Positions 1-6,457 are shown, numbered from the stretch's first letter. The stretch: DNA of 7,845 nt from an uncultured Eubacterium sp. (GCA_934358495.1 CAKRKO010000098.1:1-7845); one strand, 5' to 3'. Translations and numbers: made by a program. Notes: generated by a model from the sequence alone, not told the origin.

Positions 1-25
1 GCAAAATCTTCTGAGAGAGGAGTGA
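1..25 (+). CDS. 3' end of an upstream gene, possibly an ECF-type sigma factor (partial)
   Basis: Only the tail is present. The frame starting at base 2 reads QNLLREE and stops at TGA 23-25. A short basic/acidic helix end of this kind is typical of sigma-70 family region 4 C-termini, and the next gene looks like a membrane anti-sigma factor, which usually directly follows its sigma gene. A second frame (from base 1) is also open to TGA 34-36, where it would overlap the next GTG start as GTGA, so the frame choice is not proven. The sigma assignment is inferred from context; seven codons cannot identify a family. Confidence 0.35.
13..22 (+). promoter_or_regulatory. Ribosome binding site for the GTG-started gene at 33
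   Basis: The purine stretch GAGAGAGGAG contains AGGAG at 18-22, ten bases before GTG 33. An ATG at 25 is closer but meets a stop after three codons, so the GTG is the usable start. The site lies inside the end of the upstream gene, which points to translational coupling. Confidence 0.6.
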
Positions 26-32
26 TGGCACA

Positions 33-881
33 GTGAACAGACAAAATCAGGGAAAATCAGAGAAAAACGAGTATATTCATAAAAAACGAAAAAAAGTGCG
101 GGGCGCAGATGAAGTATTAAAACGGGCGCTGGCAGACTGCATGCAGGAAGAAGCGAACCAGGTGCAGAAAAAGTTGGAATCAGAAGGACAGCATGCATTT
201 TCAAAACCATTTATTGAAAAAATGCAGTTTGTTTTAAAGCAGGGAAAACAGGCGGAAGAACAGCAGAAAAAGAAAGTACGTGGACGGCGATGGACCCGTG
301 TGGCAGCCGCATGTATTGTATGTGTGGCTGTGGCAGGCGGAAGCTGGATCGGGCTGCGTGGAAATGTTAAAATGTCGCAGAATGAAACGTCTGCTCTGAC
401 AGACAAAAAAGAAACTGTAAGTCAGGCGGAAAGTGCTGAAATGGGAAAGGCAGAAAAAGAAAACAGTCAGGATTCGGCGGGCACAGAGGAAGACGCATCA
501 GCATCTACGGGGATGCTTGCACAGAATGTGGATATAAAAGTGCTGGAAGTGACACCAACATCCCTGAAAGTAAGATTGACAAATAACGGCGATGAAGATA
601 TTAGTTTTGGAGATGATTACGAAGGCATAGAAGTTTATGATGAGGCGACAGATACATGGATAGAGTGTCAAAAGCAGTATGAAATCGCATGTAAGGATAT
701 TTTACATTTTGTGAAGCCAGGGGATAAACAGAATTGGTTTGACTGGTACGTAGACTGGGCAAATGTATATGGTTCTCTTGGGGCAGGGCATTATCGCCTG
801 CAGAAAAATATTTCCATTGGAAATATCGATGGTGGCGACCAGTATGTGCAGATGATTCAGATTGAATTTGATGTCAGATAA
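33..881 (+). CDS. Single-pass membrane protein, anti-sigma-factor-like, with extracellular Ig-like domain
   Basis: The protein has 282 residues. Residues 1-87 are highly charged and presumably cytoplasmic; the segment around 27-70 (LKRALADCMQEE, then FSKPFIEKM) resembles the N-terminal region of Lachnospiraceae proteins encoded just after sigma-70 genes. A basic KKKVRGRRWTR stretch precedes one membrane segment at about 89-108, giving an N-inside, C-outside topology. Residues 112-160 form an acidic, Ser/Glu-rich linker. Residues 165-282 look like an all-beta Ig-like domain (VLEVTPTSLKVRLTNNGDEDI, then a Trp-rich patch near 235-242), of the kind annotated as bacterial Ig-like, possibly Big_14. 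The likely role is to hold a sigma factor at the membrane and sense an envelope signal, but this is inferred from architecture and position. A copy of its last eight codons lies just downstream of the stop. No catalytic motif is visible. Confidence 0.75.
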   Translation: MNRQNQGKSEKNEYIHKKRKKVRGADEVLKRALADCMQEEANQVQKKLESEGQHAFSKPFIEKMQFVLKQGKQAEEQQKKKVRGRRWTRVAAACIVCVAVAGGSWIGLRGNVKMSQNETSALTDKKETVSQAESAEMGKAEKENSQDSAGTEEDASASTGMLAQNVDIKVLEVTPTSLKVRLTNNGDEDISFGDDYEGIEVYDEATDTWIECQKQYEIACKDILHFVKPGDKQNWFDWYVDWANVYGSLGAGHYRLQKNISIGNIDGGDQYVQMIQIEFDVR

Positions 882-924
882 TAGCTATAGCCAATGCAGA
901 TAGAATTTGATGTCAGATAACAGC
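858..924 (+). repeat. Tandem near-copy of the gene's 3' coding end (period 39 bp)
   Basis: Bases 858-885 and 897-924 match at 26 of 28 positions. Both copies encode QIEFDVR followed by TAA. The two differences are an Ile codon ATT/ATA (synonymous) and one base after the stop. The 39-bp offset is a multiple of three, so the second copy is in the same frame as the gene but lies behind three stop codons (879, 882 and 888). It is most simply a slippage duplication, or the last scrap of a deleted tandem paralogue. Confidence 0.85.
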
Positions 925-933
925 AGTGATTGC

Positions 934-940
934 AGGAGGA
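934..940 (+). promoter_or_regulatory. Strong ribosome binding site fixing the lipoprotein start at 949
   Basis: AGGAGGA sits eight bases before ATG 949. The same frame is open upstream to a TTG at 907, but that extension would translate the Shine-Dalgarno sequence itself as an Arg run and would bury the signal peptide, so 949 is the start. Confidence 0.9.
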
Positions 941-948
941 GAAGAATT

Positions 949-1974
949 ATGAAAGGAAAGAAAAAAACGGGAAAATGTTTTGTTTGGGGAAAATGGATAC
1001 TTTGTATGCTGTTAGTTGGATGTATGCTGTCCACAATCGGATGTGGAAAAAGTGCGCAGTCAAGTGCGGACAGCAGCGGAACAAATCACAGTGAAAGTGG
1101 TTTTGGAACTTTTCAGGCAGATAGTCAGAAAACAGCCAGTGAGGGAACAACGGCTGAGGATGGTGCCACAGAAGCAACAGTAAATACAGACGATGCCGTG
1201 GAACAAAGTGCACAGGACTCTGAAGAACAGGGAACAGAATTTGAACAGGTGGAAGGGGCTAACACAGAGCAGAAACTGATCAAAACAGTCAATATGTCAG
1301 CGGAGACTACCGAGTTTGATACATTGGTAGCGGATGTGCGGGCAAAGACGGAGAGTGCCGGCGGTTATGTGGAAAATTCAGATATAGGTGGAAATTATGG
1401 CGCAGCTATGACACGTTATGCATATCTTGTTCTTCGTATACCGGCAGATAAACTGGATGATTTTGTGGGCGAAGTGAAAAATGCGTCTAATGTGCGATCC
1501 TTTGGCGAAAGTACGGAGGATGTTACGCTGCAGTATACAGATCTGGATACTCATATCAAAGCACTGCGGGAAGAATTAGATGCACTGTTTTCCATGATGG
1601 AGCAGGCCACATCGATGAAAGATATTTTGGCTATCCAGTCTCAGATTACAGAGGTTCGTTATGAAATTGAAAATTATGAATCACAGCTTCGTGTCTACGA
1701 TAATCAGGTGACTTACAGTACCGTATATCTGGATTTGTACGAGGTAAACCGGGAAAGTTCCACGGCTGGAACAACTTTTGGTGAGCGTGTGAAAATAAAA
1801 TTTAACGATAATCTGTATCAGATGGGACAGGGATTTCAGAACTTTATGGTTGGATTATTGGGCGGACTGCCAATATTGCTCCCGATCGTTGTCATTTGTG
1901 TGGCCGTTATTGTTGTGCTTCGCAAATTTTGGAAAAAGAAAAAAAGTGGCGGACAGGAAAAAACAGAAGAGTAA
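949..1974 (+). CDS. DUF4349-type lipoprotein with C-terminal membrane segment
   Basis: From ATG 949 the protein has 341 residues. Residues 1-31 form a type II signal peptide: basic KGKKK, a hydrophobic core, then the lipobox-like TIGC with the lipidated Cys at 32; Thr at -3 is unusual but tolerable. Residues 35-105 are a low-complexity Ser/Thr/Glu linker. Residues 108-265 match the DUF4349 layout as I know it: an opening beta region (KLIKTVNMSAETTEFDTL), VLRIPADKLDDFV at about 161-173, then a helical, probably coiled-coil stretch at about 197-248 (LDTHIKALREELDAL, IQSQITEVRYEIENYESQL). A membrane helix at about 303-325 is followed by a basic tail. The protein is therefore tethered twice, by lipid and by helix, on the outer face of the cell membrane. 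Its function is unknown. It starts 67 bp after the anti-sigma-like gene with no terminator between them, so the two are probably co-transcribed and may act in one envelope-sensing unit. Confidence 0.85.
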   Translation: MKGKKKTGKCFVWGKWILCMLLVGCMLSTIGCGKSAQSSADSSGTNHSESGFGTFQADSQKTASEGTTAEDGATEATVNTDDAVEQSAQDSEEQGTEFEQVEGANTEQKLIKTVNMSAETTEFDTLVADVRAKTESAGGYVENSDIGGNYGAAMTRYAYLVLRIPADKLDDFVGEVKNASNVRSFGESTEDVTLQYTDLDTHIKALREELDALFSMMEQATSMKDILAIQSQITEVRYEIENYESQLRVYDNQVTYSTVYLDLYEVNRESSTAGTTFGERVKIKFNDNLYQMGQGFQNFMVGLLGGLPILLPIVVICVAVIVVLRKFWKKKKSGGQEKTEE

Positions 1975-1998
1975 GAAACGACAGCTGTAGTTGGCTGT

Positions 1999-2031
1999 AA
2001 CGGGAATCCACCTTGCGGGATTCCCGTTTTT
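1999..2031 (+). terminator. Intrinsic terminator after the lipoprotein gene
   Basis: A perfect 11-bp stem (AACGGGAATCC at 1999-2009, GGATTCCCGTT at 2018-2028) closes an 8-base loop and runs into TTTTT at 2027-2031. It ends the left operon before the topoisomerase genes. Confidence 0.93.
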
Positions 2032-2041
2032 GTGGTAAAAT
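2013..2041 (+). promoter_or_regulatory. parE: Putative sigma-A promoter for parE, overlapping the terminator
   Basis: TTGCGG at 2013-2018 is followed after 17 bases by TAAAAT at 2036-2041, which is preceded by TGG as in an extended -10 element. The -35 element lies in the loop and right arm of the upstream terminator. Transcription would start near 2048, just before the LexA-like dyad. The -35 is weak, so the extended -10 carries the call. Confidence 0.5.
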
Positions 2042-2052
2042 AGAAAAACTTT

Positions 2053-2070
2053 AGTGAACATTTGTTCACT
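2053..2070 (+). promoter_or_regulatory. LexA (SOS)-like operator dyad upstream of parE
   Basis: AGTGAACA and TGTTCACT form perfect 8-bp arms around two bases. The core GAAC-N4-GTTC at 2056-2067 fits the core of the Gram-positive LexA/DinR box, though the N4 (ATTT) departs from the Bacillus RNRY pattern at one base and the outer C/G flanks are T/A. It sits about +5 to +23 from the predicted transcription start and 19 bases before the start codon, where a bound repressor would block parE. To my knowledge Bacillus subtilis parEC belongs to the LexA regulon, which supports the reading. It could also be a site for another dimeric repressor. Confidence 0.6.
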
Positions 2071-2089
2071 GACTTGAAAGGATGAAAAA

Positions 2090-4012
2090 ATGGCAGATAA
2101 AGTAACATATGACGCGGGAAGTATTTCCGTACTGGAAGGCCTGGAAGCGGTTCGTAAGCGTCCGGGTATGTACATCGGAAGTGTGTCCCGCAAGGGTTTG
2201 AACCACCTGATCTATGAGATCGTAGATAATGCGGTGGACGAGCATCTGGCAGGAGCCTGCAGTGAAATCAGGGTAACACTGGAAGCAGATGGTTCCTGTA
2301 CCGTTGAGGATAATGGACGAGGTATCCCGGTTGGAATGCATGAAAAAGGAGTTCCGGCGGCACGACTTGTTTTTTCAACGCTGCATGCCGGAGGAAAGTT
2401 TGATGATTCTGTATACAAGACAAGCGGAGGTTTGCACGGTGTTGGATCTTCCGTAGTAAACGCATTGTCCACCTATCTGGATGTACAGATCAGCCGGGAT
2501 GGTGCAATTCACCATGACCGTTATGAGCGTGGAGTGGCTGTGGAGCCACTGGTAGATGGTTTGCTTCCAGTGATCGGAAAGACCAAAAAGACCGGTACAA
2601 GGATTAATTTTCTCCCGGATCCGGAAATTTTTGAAAAGACAAGATTCAAAGAGGATGAAGTAAAAAGCCGCTTGCATGAGACAGCATATCTGAATCCGAA
2701 TCTGACAATTGTATATGAGGATCTGCGCGGTGAGGAGCCGGAGCATATCGTTTATCATGAAGAAGAAGGAATCATCGGATTTGTCCGTGATTTGAATAAA
2801 AAAGCAGAAGTATTGCATGACGTGGTTTATTTCAGGGGGGAGAGCGAAGGCATCACCGTGGAAGCTGCATTTCAGTATACAAATGAGTTTCATGAAAATA
2901 TTCTGGGCTTCTGTAACAATATTTACAATGCGGAAGGCGGTACCCATATCACTGGATTCAAGACGATTTTTACAACGGTAATGAATCAGTACGCCCGCCA
3001 GCTTGGAATCTTGAAGGAAAAGGACGCAAATTTTACCGGCGCAGATGTGCGTAACGGTATGACCGCGGTTATTTCCATCAAGCATCCGGATCCGCGTTTT
3101 GAGGGACAGACCAAGACAAAACTGGATAATCAGGATGCCTCCCGTATTACAGCAAAGGTAACCGGTGATGAAATTCAGTTATTCTTTGATAAAAATCTGG
3201 AGACACTGAAAATAGTATTATCCTGTGCGGAAAAGGCAGCAAAAATTCGTAAGACAGAAGAAAAAGCAAAGACAAACCTGCTGACAAAGCAGAAATTTTC
3301 TTTTGATTCCAACGGAAAACTGGCAAACTGCGAGAGCAGGGATGCTTCCAAATGTGAGATTTTCATCGTCGAGGGAGATTCTGCCGGCGGTTCGGCAAAA
3401 ACAGCCCGCGATCGTAATTTCCAGGCGATTCTTCCAATCCGTGGAAAAATTTTGAATGTTGAGAAAGCAAGTATTGATAAAGTGTTGGCCAATGCGGAGA
3501 TTAAGACCATGATCAATGCGTTTGGATGCGGTTTTTCCGAGGGATACGGCAACGATTTCGATATTTCCAAATTGCGTTATGATAAGATTGTTATTATGGC
3601 AGATGCCGATGTGGATGGTGCGCATATTTCCACACTGCTTCTGACATTATTCTATCGTTTTATGCCGGAACTGATTTTTGAGGGGCATGTATACATTGCA
3701 ATGCCGCCACTTTATAAAGTGATTCCGTCAAAGGGAAAAGAAGAGTATCTCTATGATGATGCAGCTCTGGAGCGTTACCGCAAGACGCACACTGGAAGTT
3801 TCACATTGCAGCGTTACAAAGGTCTGGGTGAGATGGATGCAGAACAGCTCTGGGAGACCACACTGGACCCGGAGACACGTATGCTGAAAAAAGTAGAGAT
3901 CGAGGATGGACGTATGGCATCGGATGTGACCGAAATGCTGATGGGTACGGATGTACCGCCGCGAAAAGCATTTATTTATGAGCATGCTAACGATGCAGAA
4001 TTAGATATCTAA
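2090..4012 (+). CDS. parE: Type IIA DNA topoisomerase subunit B, probably topoisomerase IV ParE-like
   Basis: The 640-residue protein is the ATP-binding and TOPRIM subunit that pairs with the parC product in an A2B2 enzyme acting on chromosomal DNA. The start has AAAGGA at 2077-2082. GHKL ATPase features are Glu43 and Asn47 in EIVDNAVDEHLAG, DNGRGIP (74-80), GGLHGVG (113-119) and the QTK ATP-lysine motif (340-342). The TOPRIM domain has EGDSAGGSAK from Glu428 and DADVDG from Asp505, the Mg-binding acidic residues. QRYKGLGEM is at 574-582. The length is normal for a Gram-positive GyrB or ParE. Family signals are mixed: RGKILNVEKA is GyrB-like, while KTARDR (in place of KQGRDR) and ADAD (in place of TDAD) recall E. 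coli ParE. No dnaA, dnaN or recF gene is nearby, so this is not the origin-linked gyrB locus. Type IIA topoisomerase is certain; the ParE name is likely. Confidence 0.92.
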   Translation: MADKVTYDAGSISVLEGLEAVRKRPGMYIGSVSRKGLNHLIYEIVDNAVDEHLAGACSEIRVTLEADGSCTVEDNGRGIPVGMHEKGVPAARLVFSTLHAGGKFDDSVYKTSGGLHGVGSSVVNALSTYLDVQISRDGAIHHDRYERGVAVEPLVDGLLPVIGKTKKTGTRINFLPDPEIFEKTRFKEDEVKSRLHETAYLNPNLTIVYEDLRGEEPEHIVYHEEEGIIGFVRDLNKKAEVLHDVVYFRGESEGITVEAAFQYTNEFHENILGFCNNIYNAEGGTHITGFKTIFTTVMNQYARQLGILKEKDANFTGADVRNGMTAVISIKHPDPRFEGQTKTKLDNQDASRITAKVTGDEIQLFFDKNLETLKIVLSCAEKAAKIRKTEEKAKTNLLTKQKFSFDSNGKLANCESRDASKCEIFIVEGDSAGGSAKTARDRNFQAILPIRGKILNVEKASIDKVLANAEIKTMINAFGCGFSEGYGNDFDISKLRYDKIVIMADADVDGAHISTLLLTLFYRFMPELIFEGHVYIAMPPLYKVIPSKGKEEYLYDDAALERYRKTHTGSFTLQRYKGLGEMDAEQLWETTLDPETRMLKKVEIEDGRMASDVTEMLMGTDVPPRKAFIYEHANDAELDI

Positions 4013-4077
4013 TGAATGAAAATGAAATAAGTAGGATAATTAGTCTGAAAATGAACGATGTAGAACCGGATATCTAA
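3989..4077 (+). repeat. Degenerate copy of the parE 3' end in the downstream gap
   Basis: Bases 3989-4012 (last codons and stop of parE) match 4054-4077 at 20 of 24 positions. The first encodes NDAELDI and stop, the second, in another frame, NDVEPDI and stop. The offset is 65 bp, so this is not an in-frame tandem repeat. A still weaker third match may lie at 4097-4114 (GATGTAATGATCCGATAA). Confidence 0.6.
4012..4077 (+). CDS. Possible 21-codon ORF overlapping the parE stop
   Basis: An ATG at 4012-4014 overlaps the parE stop codon as TAATG and opens a 21-codon frame that ends at TAA 4075 with NDVEPDI, the echo of the parE C-terminus. No ribosome binding site precedes it, so translation would rely on termination-reinitiation. 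The first part (MNENEISRI) resembles nothing I know. It may be only a by-product of the 3'-end duplication; I would not count it as a gene without expression evidence. Confidence 0.15.
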   Translation: MNENEISRIISLKMNDVEPDI

Positions 4078-4131
4078 TAAAGTAATGTAAGCGGATGATG
4101 TAATGATCCGATAAACGAATAGAGTAGAAAA

Positions 4132-4171
4132 ATCCGGATCAGAAACAAAAGAGTATTAGTCTGATCCGGAT
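4132..4171 (+). other. Large hairpin in the parE-parC gap, not a terminator
   Basis: ATCCGGATCAGA (4132-4143) is exactly complementary to TCTGATCCGGAT (4160-4171), giving a 12-bp stem with a 16-base loop. The right arm belongs to a 14-bp perfect palindrome, CTGATCCGGATCAG (4161-4174). No T-run follows, so it should not end transcription. TGATCCG at 4104-4110 could pair with CGGATCA at 4135-4141 as an alternative fold. Possible roles are an mRNA processing or stability element that sets the subunit ratio, or a protein-binding palindrome. Confidence 0.7.
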
Positions 4172-4194
4172 CAGGATTTGCAGGTGAATCCTGA
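4171..4194 (+). other. Second hairpin just before the parC ribosome binding site
   Basis: TCAGGATT (4171-4178) pairs with AATCCTGA (4187-4194) around an 8-base loop. It directly abuts the larger hairpin, sharing base 4171, and ends 11 bases before the parC Shine-Dalgarno AGGAG (4206-4210). Having structure immediately upstream but leaving the ribosome site free would fit mRNA 5'-end protection or translational tuning. No poly-T follows. Confidence 0.55.
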
Positions 4195-4216
4195 ATAGTA
4201 ATTGTAGGAGAAAAAC

Positions 4217-6457
4217 ATGGCAGAAAACAGAGAGCAGATCATCCGGACTGAGTATTCGGAGATCATGCAGAAATCATATATTGACTATGCAATGAGTGTT
4301 ATCATTGCCCGTGCCCTGCCGGATGTGCGGGACGGATTAAAGCCGGTACAGCGCAGAACTCTGTACGATATGCACGAGCTGGGCATCCGTTATGACCGCC
4401 CGTATCGTAAGTGTGCGCGTATTGTCGGCGACACGATGGGTAAATATCATCCGCATGGTGACAGTTCTATTTATGGAGCCCTGGTCGTGATGGCACAGGA
4501 CTTCAAATACGGTATGCCGCTGGTGGATGGGCATGGAAACTTTGGCTCCATCGAGGGGGACGGTGCCGCAGCAATGCGTTATACCGAGGCGCGTCTGCAG
4601 AAAATCACACAGCAGGCGTATCTGGCAGATTTAGATAAAGACGTGGTAGATTTTATCCCGAACTTTGATGCGACCGAGAAAGAACCTTCCGTACTTCCGG
4701 TAAAAGTACCGAACATTCTGATCAATGGTGCAGAAGGAATTGCGGTTGGTATGGCAACCAGCATACCACCGCATAACCTGGGTGAAGTCATTGATGGTGT
4801 GATTGCATACATGAAAAATCCAGATATTACCACAGAAGAAATGATGGAGTACATTCCGGGACCGGATTTTCCAACAGGTGGAATCGTTATTAATAAAGAT
4901 GAACTCGTTTCCATTTATGAATCTGGAAATGGTAAGATCAAACTGCGTGGAAAAGTGGAGATCGAGCCGGTGAAAGGTGGAAAAGAACGTATCGTTATCA
5001 CGGAAATTCCATACACCATGATTGGAGCAAATATCGGTAAATTCCTGAATGATGTATACAGTCTGGTTGAAACGAAAAAAACATCTGATATCGTGGATAT
5101 ATCCAACCAGTCTTCTAAGGCAGGTATCCGTATTGTTATTGAACTGAAAAAAGGAGCCGATGCGCAGAACCTGTGTAATCTCTTATATAAGAAGACACGT
5201 CTGGAAGATACTTTTGGTGTAAATATGCTGGCAGTTGCCAATGGAAAACCAGAGACTATGGGATTAGTATCTGTAATTCGACACAACGTACAATTCCAGT
5301 ATGAACTTGCAACCCGCAAGTATACAACCCTGCTGAAAAAGGAACAGGACAAGTGTGAGATTCAGGAAGGTTTGATCAAGGCCTGTGACGTCATTGATCT
5401 GATTATCGAAATCCTGCGTGGAAGTAAAAATATCAAACAGGCGAAAAAGTGCCTGATCACCGGAGAAACAGAAGGAATCAAATTCAAGTCCAAACTTTCC
5501 GAAAAAACAGCTTCCATGCTTCATTTTTCAGAGCGCCAGGCAACAGCCATTCTGGAAATGCGTCTGTATAAACTGATCGGACTGGAAATCGAAGCATTGA
5601 TGGCAGAGCATGAGGAAACGCTGAAAAATATTGCACTGTATCAGGAAATTCTTGGCAGTCGTTCTGCAATGGCAAAAGTCATTATCAAAGAGCTTAAGTC
5701 ATTGAAAAAAGAATTTGCACATCAGCGCCTGACTGTAATAGAAAACGGAAAAGCAGCTGTATACAAAGAAAAAGAAGTAGAAGCTGTGCCTGTTGTATTG
5801 CTGATGGATCGTTTCGGTTATGTGAAGACCGTGGATAATTCCGTTTACGAGCGCAACAAAGAAGCTGCAGACAGTGAAAATAAGCAGATTGTTCCTTGTA
5901 TGAGTGATGGAAAAATCTGCCTGTTTACGGACAACGGACAGATGCATCTGGTTAAAGTAACTGATATTCCATATGGAAAATTCCGTGATAAGGGTATTCC
6001 GGTGGACAATATCAGTAATTATGACAGCAGCACAGAAAATATTGTATACATCACTGCACTGGAAAATATAATGGACAAGAAGCTGCTTTTTGTGACAGAA
6101 CAGTCTATGTGCAAACTGGTGGCAGGCAGTGAATTTGACGTTTCTAAGCGAACCACTGCAGCTACAAAATTGCAGGAAGGAGACAAAATTCTGTATATGG
6201 CAGTAGCAGAACCAGAGACAACATTAGTGCTCCAGTCACAGAAAAACTATTTCCTGCGCTTTGCTACCGAAGATATTCCGGAGAAGAAAAAAGGAGCAGT
6301 CGGTGTGCGTGGTATGCGGCTGGGAGATGGAGAAATGCTGACGGATGTATGGCAGCTGAACAATGAAAATGAACAGATTATTATGGTAAAAGAGAAAGCC
6401 GTGCATCTGAACCGGCTAAGAATCGCGAACCGTGATACGCGTGGTGTGAAGAAGTAA
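4217..6457 (+). CDS. parC: Type IIA DNA topoisomerase subunit A, probably topoisomerase IV ParC-like
   Basis: The 746-residue protein is the DNA cleavage-rejoining subunit, partner of the parE product. The start has AGGAG at 4206-4210, six bases away. The breakage-reunion domain (about 1-500) has the winged-helix motif YHPHGDSSIYG (77-87) and AAAMRYTEARL with catalytic Tyr122, followed by tower and coiled-coil regions and ERQATAILEMRL (439-450). The C-terminal beta-pinwheel (about 505-746) shows five blade-like segments (near 526, 567, 622, 669 and 720). The QRRGG-type GyrA box needed by gyrase for DNA wrapping is absent: that place, between blades one and two, reads YERNKEAADSENKQ. At 746 residues it is shorter than typical GyrA. 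These points favour a decatenating or relaxing enzyme over a supercoiling gyrase. In the quinolone pocket Ser83 is kept but the usual acidic residue at 87 is Gly. No clear promoter of its own is visible, so it is probably co-transcribed with parE. Confidence 0.92.
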   Translation: MAENREQIIRTEYSEIMQKSYIDYAMSVIIARALPDVRDGLKPVQRRTLYDMHELGIRYDRPYRKCARIVGDTMGKYHPHGDSSIYGALVVMAQDFKYGMPLVDGHGNFGSIEGDGAAAMRYTEARLQKITQQAYLADLDKDVVDFIPNFDATEKEPSVLPVKVPNILINGAEGIAVGMATSIPPHNLGEVIDGVIAYMKNPDITTEEMMEYIPGPDFPTGGIVINKDELVSIYESGNGKIKLRGKVEIEPVKGGKERIVITEIPYTMIGANIGKFLNDVYSLVETKKTSDIVDISNQSSKAGIRIVIELKKGADAQNLCNLLYKKTRLEDTFGVNMLAVANGKPETMGLVSVIRHNVQFQYELATRKYTTLLKKEQDKCEIQEGLIKACDVIDLIIEILRGSKNIKQAKKCLITGETEGIKFKSKLSEKTASMLHFSERQATAILEMRLYKLIGLEIEALMAEHEETLKNIALYQEILGSRSAMAKVIIKELKSLKKEFAHQRLTVIENGKAAVYKEKEVEAVPVVLLMDRFGYVKTVDNSVYERNKEAADSENKQIVPCMSDGKICLFTDNGQMHLVKVTDIPYGKFRDKGIPVDNISNYDSSTENIVYITALENIMDKKLLFVTEQSMCKLVAGSEFDVSKRTTAATKLQEGDKILYMAVAEPETTLVLQSQKNYFLRFATEDIPEKKKGAVGVRGMRLGDGEMLTDVWQLNNENEQIIMVKEKAVHLNRLRIANRDTRGVKK

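Noticed and set aside
854..882. Promoter with GATAAT at 877-882 before the lipoprotein gene
   Set aside because: The base pattern 17 bp upstream (GATTCA) is not a -35 element; co-transcription from the previous gene is simpler.
907..948. Upstream extension of the lipoprotein gene from TTG 907
   Set aside because: It would translate the Shine-Dalgarno sequence as an Arg run and place 14 residues before a normal signal peptide; ATG 949 has the correctly spaced AGGAGGA.
2375..3085. Long minus-strand open frame opposite parE
   Set aside because: It is a shadow of the parE coding frame; the encoded residues resemble no family and all recognised motifs are on the plus strand.
4132..4194. Hairpins in the gap as an intrinsic terminator or attenuator
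   Set aside because: Neither stem is followed by a T-run, so a terminator reading is not supported; kept only as structured elements.
2090..6457. Housekeeping gyrBA at the replication origin
   Set aside because: No dnaA, dnaN or recF neighbours, a 204-bp gap between the genes, and subunit A has no GyrA box.
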